In this document: piece after piece, positions 39,823-58,764 of the stretch
Layout: every line of letters begins with the position of its first letter
How positions within the stretch are numbered: the stretch's first letter is position 1
Assembly: GCA_030267565.1 (NCBI GenBank)
Contig: BRXU01000020.1
Location: 547,501-611,500 of the forward strand
Length of the DNA: 64,000 nt
Reading direction: 5' to 3'
Source: Pleodorina starrii
Taxonomy: Eukaryota > Chlorophyta > Chlorophyceae > Chlamydomonadales > Volvocaceae
Made by a program: the position numbers and the translations under genes
Notes under the pieces: model-generated
Database searches by the model: none
Told to the model about the DNA's origin: nothing
What the model saw: only the letters and a program-made list of their open reading frames with translations

Positions 39823-41654
39823 CTTGTATGCTTTATTTCGGCCTTCTTTACAACAGACTGCTGCTGCTGGATGTCCACAGCAGGTAATAACTTGGTGTAC
39901 AAATCCGTTGTGCAGTAGTGATGATGTGATCTATTACATGGATTAGCGTCAATTACTGCGTGAACATATGCTGAGCTCGAGCTTTGTCATGACTGTTTAA
40001 AGTAATTTGCGTAAAACGAAGCTCCAGGGTGACACGGGCCGCAAGCGCGCGATGTATCTCGAAGGCTCCATCGACGATCGACTTTGGAATGTTAATAAGT
40101 CCGCCCAGCCGCGCGCCCAACTGTCAAAGCTAACCATCGGTTCCGAAAGTCGTCCGTCCGTCCAGTTATCGCGACAAGGCGTTTCTCATACACCGTGCAT
40201 CCCTCACTGCTTCCTTGAATGGGCTGCCAGACATCAGCCCTTCACTCGCGGCCAAAGATTTAGACCCACGGGTCGGTTGGCTCTCGAACCATTTTGGGCG
40301 TCTAGGCCGTGTCCGTTGGACCAGCGTCCTCGGTGCCAGGTCAGCCCGCGCCGCCGCTCGCCGTTTCCAGCATGCAATGCTGTATGTATGCAATGAACCG
40401 GAAAAAGTAAGCGACACTGATCGATAAGGCTGTACGTGCTAAACAACTGTGGCCGTGAATATCACCAGCCGGCTATCCCTGCAGCCAGCTTTCCTTTTGA
40501 ATGCCATATCACGATGTAGAGCGAGCTAAGGCAAACGATAAGACAAACACCAAACCCGAATAAATGACAGTGCGCAGTTATGGCCGAGGCGCCCGAAAGG
40601 GTGTCTAATAGCGACTACGTACAGAGGAGCTAAATGACCTTGTGTGCGTGCGTTAGTTGGGACCGCCGTCGCCCGACTTTGTTGCCCCGCCGCATTCATG
40701 AGCATACAGTTTGGCTGACACCTGGCCGCTGTTGTGGTTCGTTGTTGCGGTAGTGGGCTCAACGAAGATATACCCAGCCAAGGTAGCGCCAGCCGCCGGC
40801 CAGGAGCTGCGGTGGCTGCGCTTGCACGGCGGTAGATAGCGAAGATAATCCGGGCGGCGTCGCAAAGAAACCGTACGGAACTGCGTGGCTTACGTGTTTA
40901 TGCTGGTTGGATACTCGCTGGGCGGGGCGGGATGTTTGGGTTTGCTTGCGACACTCTGGACGCGTGGATGTTGGATGTACGTATATACGGGAAATGACAA
41001 GTGCCGCATTACGGTATCTATTTTTAAGCGGTTGGCGAGAACATGCGTACATGTGATGGACCTCATCGTTCCATCCGCCGATCGCACATCTACAACCGCC
41101 CGCCCACGCACACACGATCGAATCTGCCGCAGAATGCGTCCGCCGCTGATTTTGTGCGCGTTGGTTGGCAGCAGTAGGTGGCTAGGGCCCAGCATAGCGG
41201 CGTTGCATCCACGCAACATAGTGGCCCAACCTCGATGAAAACAGGCTGCTGACAGTGAGGTATACGGTATATATACGGTATACTTGTATGTAACGAAGCA
41301 CCTACGATCCAAGGCAGGATCGAAACCATTGCCGAACGTGGGTCGCTCGAACGTATTTATGAGTGGATGCGCTTTCGTGACATCAGTGCCAACACCACAC
41401 ACAGAAACGTATCATCACATCACGTGGTGAGTCAGCCGACTCCAGCCGCCGTTCCGCCGTCCCGGGGCGGTACGTACGCTGCGAACCGACCGCGGGCAGC
41501 GTTACCCTAATAAAACCCTAAGCTAAAACCCTAAACAACTAACAGCACCTGTACGTTTACCTTGACCCCACCCTATGCAGTCATCCAGGACACCCTGTGC
41601 TCTGGATTCTTACGCTTGCAGCACAAGTAGTGTTTCTGCCATTGGCTGATGTGT
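39823..41654. other. Intergenic region upstream of HSP70 copy 1
   Basis: The 30 bp upstream of the ATG (TGCTTTATTTC, then GCCTTCTT) are shared with HSP70 copy 2 and are probably 5' UTR or core promoter. A telomere-like CCCTAA stretch lies at 41503-41540, and a short dispersed repeat at about 41221-41262. No coding gene is supported. Confidence 0.5.
41503..41540. repeat. Telomere-like CCCTAAA motifs
   Basis: Three degenerate CCCTAA/CCCTAAA units in the spacer upstream of HSP70 copy 1. Confidence 0.5.
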
Positions 41655-42025
41655 GTGTAAGGAAAAGGAAAAGGAAAAGGAAAGCTTACGCTGGACCGGA
41701 AGACCTAGCGTGTGTTAAGGGAGCAGACCGATCCATCCTCGGCGGGTACAGCCCACTACCGCGGTGACCGCCTTTTGACTAAGATGGGTTGCTTTTCCCA
41801 CCCACTCCGTGTCTGGGCTCCGTCTCACTCGGATCACAGCGTGAAGAGTTCTACAAGTGCAGGGGACAGGGGCATGGCTAAAGAGCCATGCGATCACCTG
41901 CTGTTTGTTCCCACACTAGGGCCCCCATCGGTCACCCAGCCCTCCGTCTGCAAAGGTCAGGATCGAACTGATGACCTCTTGGCCACACATTCAGCGCCCT
42001 AACTCTCAGGCACTTCCAACGGGAT
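41655..42025 (-). mobile_element. Putative tRNA-derived SINE
   Basis: Read on the minus strand, the head near 42010-41950 resembles a tRNA. It has an A-box-like GAGTTAGGGCGCTGA followed about 30 nt later by a B-box-like AGTTCGATCCT. A body of about 250 bp follows, ending in a (CCTTTT)n run at 41658-41682 that would be the 3' tail. The arrangement matches the tRNA-related SINEs known from Chlamydomonas. It is not a functional tRNA: the acceptor stem does not pair and the body continues. Target duplications were not identified. Confidence 0.5.
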
Positions 42026-42347
42026 CCTAGGGGATGATTGATCCACACAATGCAAGCAAATTCGTGCGAGACGTTGGTGTCCAATAACAATTTGGTTGGT
42101 TGGTGAGGCAAAACGTGGACAGAGAGGGACAGAGACTGTATGTTATCGTCCGAGGTCGCTCTCCTCCCTTCGAAACTCGTCAGGCAGTAACAGTTAACAT
42201 GCGATCACAATAATGCATGTTACGGATCGCAAACGGGAACGAACAAGAGTTAAGTCTCCGTCTGTCTAGCGAGGGTTTGGGTTAAGCACCATCGTCCATT
42301 AGCGCATCAGCTGGCGGCCTATCACCCGTGCTCTGCTCGATCGATCG

Positions 42348-43442
42348 CTAGCCCTGCCCAATCAACAAGTTTTTATTTGCCGGAGCTCTACTCCTCCATC
42401 TTGCTCTATCTCGAGTCGCGCAATTTGGGCCAGCGCCTTCTAGGCGCGTCCCTTGCGGTGCTTGAGGCAATCGGACTTGTGGTCGGTCAAGGTGTGGCCG
42501 CCCTTCATCATGAAACCTTCTAGTACCGGTTGGCCGGGCCCTCGGAGGTCTTCTGCTTCTTCCCGGCCGCCTTGTCGTCCTTCTGAGGGCGGGAAAAGGA
42601 TTTGGATGCATGGCGGACGTTTGGAATTGGCAAAGTTGTTAGCCTTGAGTGCGGTCTTCTGCACGCCCAATGCGGCCAGCCGGGCTTTTTCCTTGGTGCA
42701 ACGTAGTAGATAGACAAAGCGCTCATCAAGCGCGCGGGTCCATTGGCATCAAGTCGATCGAAGTATTGCATCAACAAGTCGAACCAGGACTTGGTGCATG
42801 CAGGTAATGTGCGTGTCTTTCTTCCCCCAAAAGCTGTGTGGGTTTTGGGACGCGCTTTGGGCTCACCTCCGCGGGCCTGCTGGCCTTGACGGGTGATGGC
42901 GTCGCGATGCCGCCTGGCGCGGCCCCGCTGCCGCCTGCCTTCTGAGCGGCCCCGCTGCCGCCGGCCTGCTGAGCGGCCGCGCTGCCCCCCGCCTGAGCGG
43001 CCGCACTGCCGCCGGCCTGAGCGGCCCCGCTGCCGCCTGCTGCCTGAGCGGCCCCGCTGCCGCCTGCTGCCTGAACGGCCGCCGTCGCCATGTCCCACAG
43101 CTCCACAATCTCGCAGAGCTGAGGCTCCGGCTCCAGCTTCTTATCGTGGGCCAGCTGCAACGCCATGAGCTGCAGCTTGTCCGTGGACGTGATGTCCACG
43201 AGCGAGGAGCCGACGAAGCCCTGGACAATGCCGTACAGGCAGGACCTGCGAGGGCCCAGCAGGGTCGACGACTCCACCGCCGAGCCGCCCAAGTGCTTGA
43301 GCAGCAGCAGCTCGTGGAGCTGGTCGCTCCTGTGGCTGAGCTTCTGCAGAGTGGACCGGATGTCGCTGAAGTCCTCAGCCATTGCCCCGACCTTGTCCTG
43401 CAGGTTGCTGAGCGCCGTCTGCAGTTCCTGCGGGTTTGCCAT
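42348..43442 (-). pseudogene. Coiled-coil/Ala-Gly-Gln-repeat reading frame with broken 3' end
   Basis: The ATG at 43442 starts MANPQELQTALSNLQDKV (in-frame alternative at 43466). Exon 1 (43442-42867, 192 codons) has an N-terminal heptad-like helix, a globular-looking middle, then about six AAGGSGAAQ-type repeats. A GTGAGC donor joins in phase to 42789, continuing SWFDLLMQYFDRLDANGPARL. From about 42740 the coding signal changes frame: the best protein (ERFVYLLRCTKEKARLAALG) is in another frame. QKDDKAAGKKQKTSEGP then returns to the first frame, and GGHTLTDHKSDCLKHRKGRA is in a third. This looks like a decayed gene, perhaps a retroelement gag-like ORF (the C/H-rich end is suggestive). I do not recognise the family. 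Confidence 0.45.
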
Positions 43443-43836
43443 CAGTGGCGGGGGTTTCAGTTTCATCGTCAGCAAGGGCCACATACGCATACGTACATAT
43501 CACCAAGGAACCTGAAGTACGTACGGTGGCAGCGGAGTTACGAGCTCTTATCACTTTGAGTACGTTAGGTTGGTTACCTAGTGACTGCCATACACTCCAC
43601 CCGGTTGGCCATTATATCCAGCCCACCTACTGGGAAAGATAAGCCTGTACGGCTTTGATCACGCACTGTAATCCCTTGGCACGAGTGATCCAGGGTTTAG
43701 GGGTTTTACCGGTCACATGGGCACGTGGCACGGGATCGTGCGTGACACGTGCGTTTTGCGTGCGAGTAGTTACTACGCGATAGGTCGTGGTTGAAAAGAG
43801 TGTTTATTATAATATTCCTGTAATTATGGTAGCGTG

Positions 43837-51081
<7,245 letters not shown>

Positions 51082-51348
51082 CTTGTTTGCTTTATTTCAG
51101 CCTTCTTCTTAATGAACTGCAGCTGCTACCACAGTAGGGTTGCTTCGATCGTGCACAATTTACTCAAACGAAGTATTTGTATATATAAGTGTATTTATTT
51201 TATTTGCCGAGATCATAATCGGCGCTTCGTTGGTGGTACGGCGGGCCTGCCCGTAGCTACCGGCGATGAGATATCAAACCTTACTATATCCTGCTTGTCT
51301 CGCAATTCTGCTTATGGACAAATGGAAGTTGCGCAAAGCACTTAAGGC

Positions 51349-51675
51349 TCATGAAAAGCGCGCCGCATTTGATGATGTGTCGCAAAGGATCTTAGGTAGG
51401 GCGAAGCAAAACACAAAGGCATACAAACGGTGGACATGACATACATGCAATAATAAAACAAGGGGTTGGTTTCGGCTTCCTTGAAGCCGGAAAAAGGGCG
51501 GGGCCCCGCGGGGCCCCGCGGGGCCCCGCGGGGCCCCGCCCGCCAGTTGAGTGCGTTTGAGTGCTAGGGCGGCGAGGGCGTCAAATGTGAGAGTGTCGAA
51601 ATTCCTGATGATAGACAGCCAGAGCTTTATATTTGAAATGCCTGCGGCTTCAGCAATCCGCCCCATGTACAGCAT
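51349..51675 (-). other. Short unassigned open frame
   Basis: A frame starting MLYMGRIAEAAGISNIKLWL has a protein-like composition for about 45 residues and then runs into the GC palindrome. It lies next to the decayed DIRS-like element and may be part of a transposon. No family was recognised and no splice context fixes it. Confidence 0.2.
51496..51543. repeat. Palindromic GCGGGGCCCC tandem repeat
   Basis: Four consecutive copies of the decamer GCGGGGCCCC, each a near-perfect palindrome, so the whole block is self-complementary. A single inverted version recurs at about 53000-53038. Confidence 0.95.
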
Positions 51676-52135
51676 CGCGTTCCGTCTCGCTCGACACTGT
51701 GCAACTCTTCCCGCCGCGAGCGCATTGGCTTACTTAAGTAGCCTGTTGTGAAACGAGGACGTTTTCGGTCAGACCTCTAGTGAACTGGTCTCGGTGCTGG
51801 TGTCGTACCATCTGGACGACACTTGTGATGGCTGTTATCTCTGTGAGAGAGACCGAGTTCTCTCTCCTCCTAATCCTGTAACGATACGATGTGCTAAGGC
51901 TTCGGCAATACGTGCCCACGTGACAGCAAGCACTAGATTTACAACATAGCCTGACAGTAGACATGGAGTGGATAATTCGCAGAGCAGTCTGACTTGCAAA
52001 TAGATAGAAGGGCAGCGGCGGAACTGTTTGCGAGGGTCGCGACGACGTGCGTGCACTCTACTGCACAGGCTTCGCTTACATTCTGTGCAAATCGAGGATG
52101 CGCGCCGCCTCAGTGCTGGCTGGAGTCAATCTATA

Positions 52136-52195
52136 CCTTCCGTAAGCATACGCAAGTATAATAAGCATGCGTATACTTGCGTATGCTTGCGAAGG
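52136..52195. repeat. Inverted repeat hairpin (24-bp arms)
   Basis: Arms beginning CCTTCCGTAAGCATACGCAA and ending TTGCGTATGCTTGCGAAGG pair almost perfectly around a short loop (AAGCATGC). Confidence 0.8.
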
Positions 52196-52389
52196 TGTAC
52201 ATACTTGCGCAAGAACACCTCAGTGGAGAGCGCAGAGACGACGCAGGGGATGACATGAAGTGCGAATGGTGGCTATTAAGGAACAATAGCGACAACTTTG
52301 GAAGACCGTGCGTGGGTCGTCGGCAGCGGGACGCTTACCTTCGACCGCCGAGTTTTTTGCACTCACTCGCTCGCTGCTGCGGGCGCGGC

Positions 52390-53600
52390 CGGATGACGTG
52401 GGCGGACTGTACGCCCGACGACGTACGTACTTGTTTACATGGTGACCTGGTGCTTACGGGGGTATATATCCGAGGTATCGGTCGAACCCATGACGTACAC
52501 CAGCCAAGTACATACCGGGCGCTGGTGGCCTACCTGTATGTGGGGCGCGGTGGGCCAGCAGGCCACGTGCTCCCTGGAGCGGGTGCTGTTCTTGTGGGAC
52601 CTCTTGTGCGTCTTATGCAGCTGGCCAGGAGTGGCCGGTTTTGCGTCGCTGGGTTAGGGCCATGGAGCCTTCCACAGCCAGGGCGGACGCCAGCCCGCGT
52701 GCGCGACCCCTCTATCTTACCGTGCACGATCGAGGACACACCCAGCAAGGGCTGCAGGCGGGGGCGGCCGTGCACCGGCGTGCACCCTTGCTGTGGCAGA
52801 CGGCGTTTCGGAGTTACGACATCGGCAAGCTGGATGGCCCAGGTTATCGTTTTCGAGGCCCTTTTAGACCGGCTTTTATTCCCTTCTGGTGACCCGCTAA
52901 AACCGATGACACTTCGTTGGTCCGTTACACATGGCCGCAGCAGGTGCACACGCACGCGCACACATACACACACGGACATGGGAAATCCTACAGTGCGGCG
53001 GGGCCCCCCTGGATGGGCGCTTCGCGCAGGGGCCCCGCCCAATAAAGAAAGAGCGTGCTGTCGCCCACATCGGCGGTACGCTGCCTGGGGCATTTGGTTG
53101 ATAGCGCTCAAGGGGTGTTCTTAGTCCCATAACCGCTGGGAGTCGTTCCTGGAAGCGGTCGATCGTGGAGGCCTTGGCACGGCCTAGCATTCCGGCCTGG
53201 ACCCTGCTGGCTCGCGTCATGGGACACGCTGTGAGTATACATGTACGTCGTCATAGTGCGCTTGGGGCGACTCTTCACATACCGTACACGGGCATCGACT
53301 GCCCTGCTGCTGCCCGACCGTTGGGGATGATCGAGCGAGGCGATGGCGAGCGAGGTCACGGTCAACCCGGCGGTACGGGACGAGCTGCGCTTTATTTGTT
53401 TTGGCAGCAGTCGCTGGACCGGGAGCGGCTGACAAGCCCTATCTATCCGGCGGCCCCCGGATGCCAACGTTTTATTAGAGGTTATCACCGACGCAAGCGC
53501 CACCGGTTGGGCGGGTGCGTGTTGTGTCAGGCCCCGGGCTGCTGCACACAGCGAATGCAACCGGTCGCACGGGGTTATTACGTACTTGGGGGTTACGTAC
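52390..53600 (+). mobile_element. Decayed DIRS/Kangaroo-like retroelement
   Basis: Near 53468-53520 one frame reads LLEVITDASATGW, the RNase H signature found in DIRS-type elements (TDASxxGWGA). It is preceded in that frame by PAVRDELRFICFG with an internal stop. About 1 kb upstream, MTWADCTPDDVRTCL at about 52394 resembles the N-terminal helical domain of tyrosine recombinases, which DIRS elements carry. The frames between are broken by stops and shifts, so the copy is dead. DIRS elements (Kangaroo) are known from Volvox. Boundaries are not defined. Confidence 0.45.
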
Positions 53601-54622
53601 CCTTCCCGCCGACCCATGCATTGTTGATTGCCGTACGTTCAGACGCCTTCGCCGCGTCCTTCTGGGAGCGAGCGGGAAAGCTGCTGGTCGTCGCGTCAAA
53701 TAAATCAAGGCGGCCTCCACGAAGAAGGTGTACCGCCGTATGCGAACCCGTGCCACGGTGCCCAGTGAGAGAGTTTTAAGGCTTGGTGTATGCATGTGCG
53801 CGTTCGTTCGCAGATAGCTAGGATCCCGATCGTTCCTTCTGCTAAACAGCCAAATGGATGGCCCAGCCTCGATGAAAACGGACTGACAGCGAGGTGCCGG
53901 GTGCCGAATCGACGCCGGCATCTATCCACCCTGCCCCCATCCCATCCACCCCATCCACCCCATCCACCCTGCCCCCACCCCATGCAGCGACGAATCCAAT
54001 AATGGACCCGTCAGCAGTGTGCGCTATGCTAGGTGTCCGGCCAGCAGCCAGTCAGTCCATCCAGCCAGTTCAACCACCGGTCATCGTCATGCATGTAGTA
54101 TACACAAACAACAAAAGCGCCGCGCGCGCTACACATACACGTATGTACGTGCGCACATACATGTACATACGTAACGCCGCGCAAGCAATGAAGCCTACCG
54201 AACGATTCCGACAGCAGGAAAAGGTACATACACCCTAGTAAGTACGTACATTTCATATCGTGGTGTTGGGATGCTTTGTCATATCGTGGTGTTGCGTGCG
54301 ATGCTTTGTCAATCTATCTGACCCGAACTATCTATCTGCTGCAGCTACGAGACGCATCTATCTCGCTCCGACTAGATAGATCGCAACTAAGCCGTACTCC
54401 GTCGCTACGCGTCCTCCTGTCCCCGAGACAAAGCTGGCAGCATACACACATGCATACAACAACGAACTTGCTGATCCACACACGCACGCGCGTCATCTAT
54501 CCTAACTGGACGTATATGCGCATGCATCATGCATACCTCGCTTCGTACGATGACGCACGCATGCATGCATGAATGTATGTACTCATCACTAGCTATGCGT
54601 ATGTACCATACTTGCTTTCTAT
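53601..54622. other. Intergenic region 3' of GT49 copy 1
   Basis: It holds a short dispersed repeat at 53861-53896 (also at 41221-41262), a CCATCCACC run near 53935-53980 and GTAC/CATAC-rich sequence. No gene is seen. Confidence 0.5.
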
Positions 54623-54634
54623 CTATGCCGCTGC

Positions 54635-54672
<38 letters not shown>

Positions 54673-57600
54673 ACGACGACGACCCCAGCGTTGGCGGCGG
54701 CGGCAGGGTGTGCTCCAACGGGAAGTTGCTGCTGCTGCTGCTGCTGCTGCTGACGTGCCGCCACCAGGGCAGCGCGGCGCGGCAGTGGCGCCACGTCTCG
54801 TCCACCACGGGCTGGTAGGAGCCGTCGTTGGTGCGGCGGATCACGTCGCCAAAGAAGCGCTGGTCGGCCTTGAGGTACAACTCCGCGGCGGGGCTGGTCT
54901 TGCCGTCGCGCTGAAAGCTCTGTCCGGGCGGGGGCGGGGGGCAAGCGGCGCGGCGTTACTTATCCAAGAGCACACACGCAGCAGATACGCAGCACGGCGC
55001 GTGCCACCTCCGTCCTTACTACGATCGAACGTGCGCTCCCTGCTTCGGGTGACCCGAACGGATGCATGAATAATTCTTTAATTTCGTCCAGCAGGTTATT
55101 TCTCCCCCCCCCCCCCCAGGCCGCGCGCCGACCCACGCACGCATTATGCAAACCAGTCAACCGACCAAGCAGCAGCAGCCAACCATCCGTACGTGCGATT
55201 CGTTCGTACCTTTTCAAGCGCCCAGGTCCCTGCAGCACGCGAGTTGCGATATCCCAGGTGCGACGGTGATAGTCCGTGCGGGCGGTGGACGAGCCACACG
55301 TCCGGGGCCACCATGAAGGTGAGCATCTTCATGGCGTGGCGCACATTGGTGATCTTGTCGTGGTAGCGGCCCCTGGGTTGGTGGGTGCGTGGGTGGTGGT
55401 GAGGGTGACCACCGGGGCGGGTGCATGCGTGGGGGATACGTTAGTTGTTGTTCAACGGTATTTCAAATTGGGTATTTTACGTACGGTAGTTGACATACAC
55501 GCAGGTGGGGTCTAGGCGCGCGCGGGTGGGGTGAAGCCAGGGCGAATGGTTGCGCGCGGATTTATGTATGGCGGTTAATTATACTACGGGGCTTCGTTCG
55601 GCCAGGGATTTCGATGCCACTCAATTATCTGGTTTCGGACGGACGACCCAAATAATCTATTAACGCGACACGCCCGGGTGATCAGCGTAGCGGTCATATC
55701 ACAAATAGCGCCGCCGCGCCTCCTTTTCCTTTCCTTTCCGTTCGTTTGTCATCTCGTGCAGAAAGTAACAAACTCCATCGCTCGCTCTATCTCACATACA
55801 TGTACATCGTGCACAGCATTTTATTACGTACATACGCTGTACCTGATCCGGACGTCGTACGGCGGCATCGCCTCCCTGCATGGCGTATGGAAGGTAGGGC
55901 AGCAGCGCAGCGCAGGGGGGCACATATAGCAGCAGGGCACCCACCCATCAGAAATGCCCTGGCTAGGACGACGCTGATGACCGCGCGGCGGTTGGGTGCG
56001 CGCGGCTGCACGCACCACCCTTGCCTTTTGGGTTTATTTATTATTCGTACCGTATGTAAATCGAGCCCTTTGCTCATACATGCATGCGCGCGCCTTACAT
56101 TATGTATACAAACCGGCCCACCATCCAGTAAGGCAGCAGCCCTGGATGCAGCGCCCAATAAGTCATACATGCTCGACCCACCTTGCCGCCATGAACCAGG
56201 GCTCGTAGCCCTCCTGGAAGCCGCTGGGGTACTCCTCCAGCCCCGAGAACCAGCGGTCATAGTCGGTGGCGTTGTGGCCCAGCGCGTATCGGTCCGCAGC
56301 GAAGGGGTGAATTCGGTGCCGGTCACGCCACATGGCCTGCAGCTTCGTGGTCTTCTCCTCAAGTGGCACTGGGTGGATTGGGCGAAGGCAGGAGGGCAGG
56401 CGTGCGGGCAGGAAGGCAGAAAGCGAGGAAGGAAATAGGGTTGGAAAGGGGAGGAAAGGAAACAAGGAGGTAGGCAGCAGCATGGTCATCACCGGCGCGG
56501 CACTGCACGGCAGGAGGTAGGGGTGCGGCGACAGACAGCAGCTTGCATTACCGGCCGCCGGCGGCGCGGATCGCAATGCGACGCATGTATGTGCACGCAC
56601 AGAGTCAACCGCGACACAAGTCATCAAAGACGTCGTCGACGGAAAGAGACGGATGCATGTACGAAGCATGGCGTGCGGGCCCACCAATAGATAAAGTGAT
56701 GAACTTCGTGGAATCGATCGATCCGCCGCGAACACGCACGCACACCCAACCACGACATAACTCTCTTGATTAAACACCGCGCACCGCAATGCATGCTGCA
56801 GCAGATGTGGCGCCCGATCAAATTCCCACCGCACTATTTTCGACGTGCATCCGTACTGTACGATACGTACCCGCGAGCGCTTCTTCCACCGCCGCGCTCT
56901 TCTCCCCGCGGCTGACGTTCCGGTGGACGTCGAATGTGGGCAGCACCCAGGCCGTGCGCTGCTGCGATTGGGCCCGCGACAGCAGCTCGCCGACCCTGAG
57001 CGACGGAGAGCGACGCAGACAGGATGGAGGGATGTAGGCAGCAGGTGGAGCGGCATTTCGTCAGGGCGTTAAGGTGGCAAGGTGCGTGTTAATGCTGACA
57101 TCCTTATATATGTTAGGGCGCATTCCGTTGATCCAGATCCGTCCGACCCAGGTCCGTCGAGCCGACCCAGATCGATCCACGCACGCACGCATCCACGCAG
57201 ATCCTATTAGTCGCTGCTTGCCCACTGCTGCCGCGCCTAGCTACATACCGGCCTTCCGGCCGCGCGCGCCGCAACATCACGTATGCCCGCTTGATGCGTG
57301 GTTGCTCCGTCCGTAATAGTAATCCGGGCGATCGATGGACCGCACCTACCTGCTCGCGTTGCTCAGCACCCTGCCCGCCAGTCCTGCGCTGATGGAGAGG
57401 TCCACATCCACCATTGCCGCCAGGGGGGTATCGACCGCCAGGAAGGCGGCGTTCCGGATGGAGTTGATGGGCATAATGGCCGCCATCTGCTCGTCAGCAA
57501 CGAGCTCTACAACAAGCAGGAGCCGGAGGCTGCAGAGACCGCCGCCGGCGGCACCAGCAGCAGCCCCGCCCGCGGCGGCGGCCCCTTCGGCCCCCGACCC

Positions 57601-58764
57601 AGATGGAGAATCGGACGCGAGCACTCTGCGGCGCCGCGCGGCGGCTGCGACGGCGTCCACCGCCACCCCCTGCGCCTCCATTTGGGCGAAGAAAGCCTCC
57701 AGACGGGCCGTGGCGTTGGCGAGGAGCTCGGCGTTGGCGGGGGACAGCTGCGGCTCGACGCGCGCGTTTTGCGGCAGGGGCTGAATCGGCGGCGGCTCCA
57801 CGAGCGGCAGCCACACGGCCGCCGCGACGACGCCGCCGGAGAAGCTGCGGCACTGGCTTTCCAGCATCTGAGGATGGCATACGTATGGGAATTTCAGTTA
57901 TATGTTTTAGCGGTTGCGTATATATAGTGCCTAGGGAGCGGGAGAGCGGGCGGTTCGTTGAGGAGGAAACGGCGCACAGCAGGAGCACAGCAGCTACGTG
58001 GCAGGCGCAGATCGCCCGCACAATTCCTCCGTCCGAAGCCATTTTCATCAACTATATCTCTATGCCATTTGCCCGTTTTTTGTGCGAGCCAGCAGGGTGG
58101 AAGCAGGGCTGTCCTCGCCCCCAGCAAGCTCTCTAGCATACTGGCTTGCCCCCTTTTGCAGTTGTTTCGCCACAAATAAAGTGGGTCATGAAACAGCAGG
58201 TACGTAGGCCCCTCACGCCCGGGAGATGCTCTACATACGGAATAGTTTGCCCGTGGGCCTGAACCGCCAGCAGGCCTGCTGACCGAACCGAAACTAACCT
58301 GCAGGCGGCTCGAATCTAAGGAGGTGAAAGCTGAGAGCGGAAACGTTGATTTCCGCTTGCTCCACCAAACGCGGTGAAAGAAAAGGCTGTTGGTTGGGAG
58401 CGGGCAAAAATTCAACAAGTTAAAATCCTATCTGCGTCTGCCAGCAAGTTTTGCATCGCAGCATTCATGTGTCGTGCTCCACACACCTTTTACTCGGGTT
58501 ACCGTCGAGAAAATCCCCAAACGGTGTCGGGACAGGGTTGAATTTTGCGTTGTAGCAAGACCGAAGCGCTTCCCCGTGAGTCTTCTGCGCAAGTGCGTCG
58601 TCATCGTTTGGGACGTCTCCAGTAAAGTTGCCAGGAGACGAGGGATCCTCAGACAAAATCCTTGCTGCGCGAGCTTCCGGATGCAGGATTGTCACTGCAA
58701 GGATCAGTAAACAGCCAACTACCCGCCAGCAGGGCGATATGCGCTGTGACTGTTGTCTGTTCAT
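54623..58764 (-). CDS. GT49 (LARGE/B4GAT1-like) glycosyltransferase, copy 1
   Basis: Exons are 58764-58487, 58359-58299, 57867-57350, 56995-56871, 56368-56182, 55372-55210 and 54919-54623. Phase is kept and the product is about 542 aa. The start MNRQQSQRISPCWRVVGCLLILAV is a signal peptide or type II membrane anchor, fitting a Golgi enzyme. Family marks are PINSIRNAAFLAV followed by the metal-binding DVD near residue 268, AWVLPTFDV, DYDRWF...GYEPWFMAA, and FMVAPDVWLVHRPHGLSPSH. The last resembles the LARGE/B4GAT1 segment ending VxLxHxPH. These enzymes transfer glucuronic acid or xylose to glycoproteins; the algal acceptor is unknown. The C terminus is a Ser run and an Ala run encoded by trinucleotide microsatellites (54625-54760). 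It is a tandem paralogue of the gene at 61134-64000. Confidence 0.75.
54640..54752. repeat. Coding trinucleotide microsatellites at the GT49 copy 1 C terminus
   Basis: Runs of GCC, GAC and CTG on the plus strand encode Ala and Ser runs of the minus-strand protein. Confidence 0.9.

Noticed and set aside
41940..42010. Functional tRNA gene
   Set aside because: Only the internal promoter boxes resemble a tRNA; the acceptor stem does not pair, so a SINE head is more likely.
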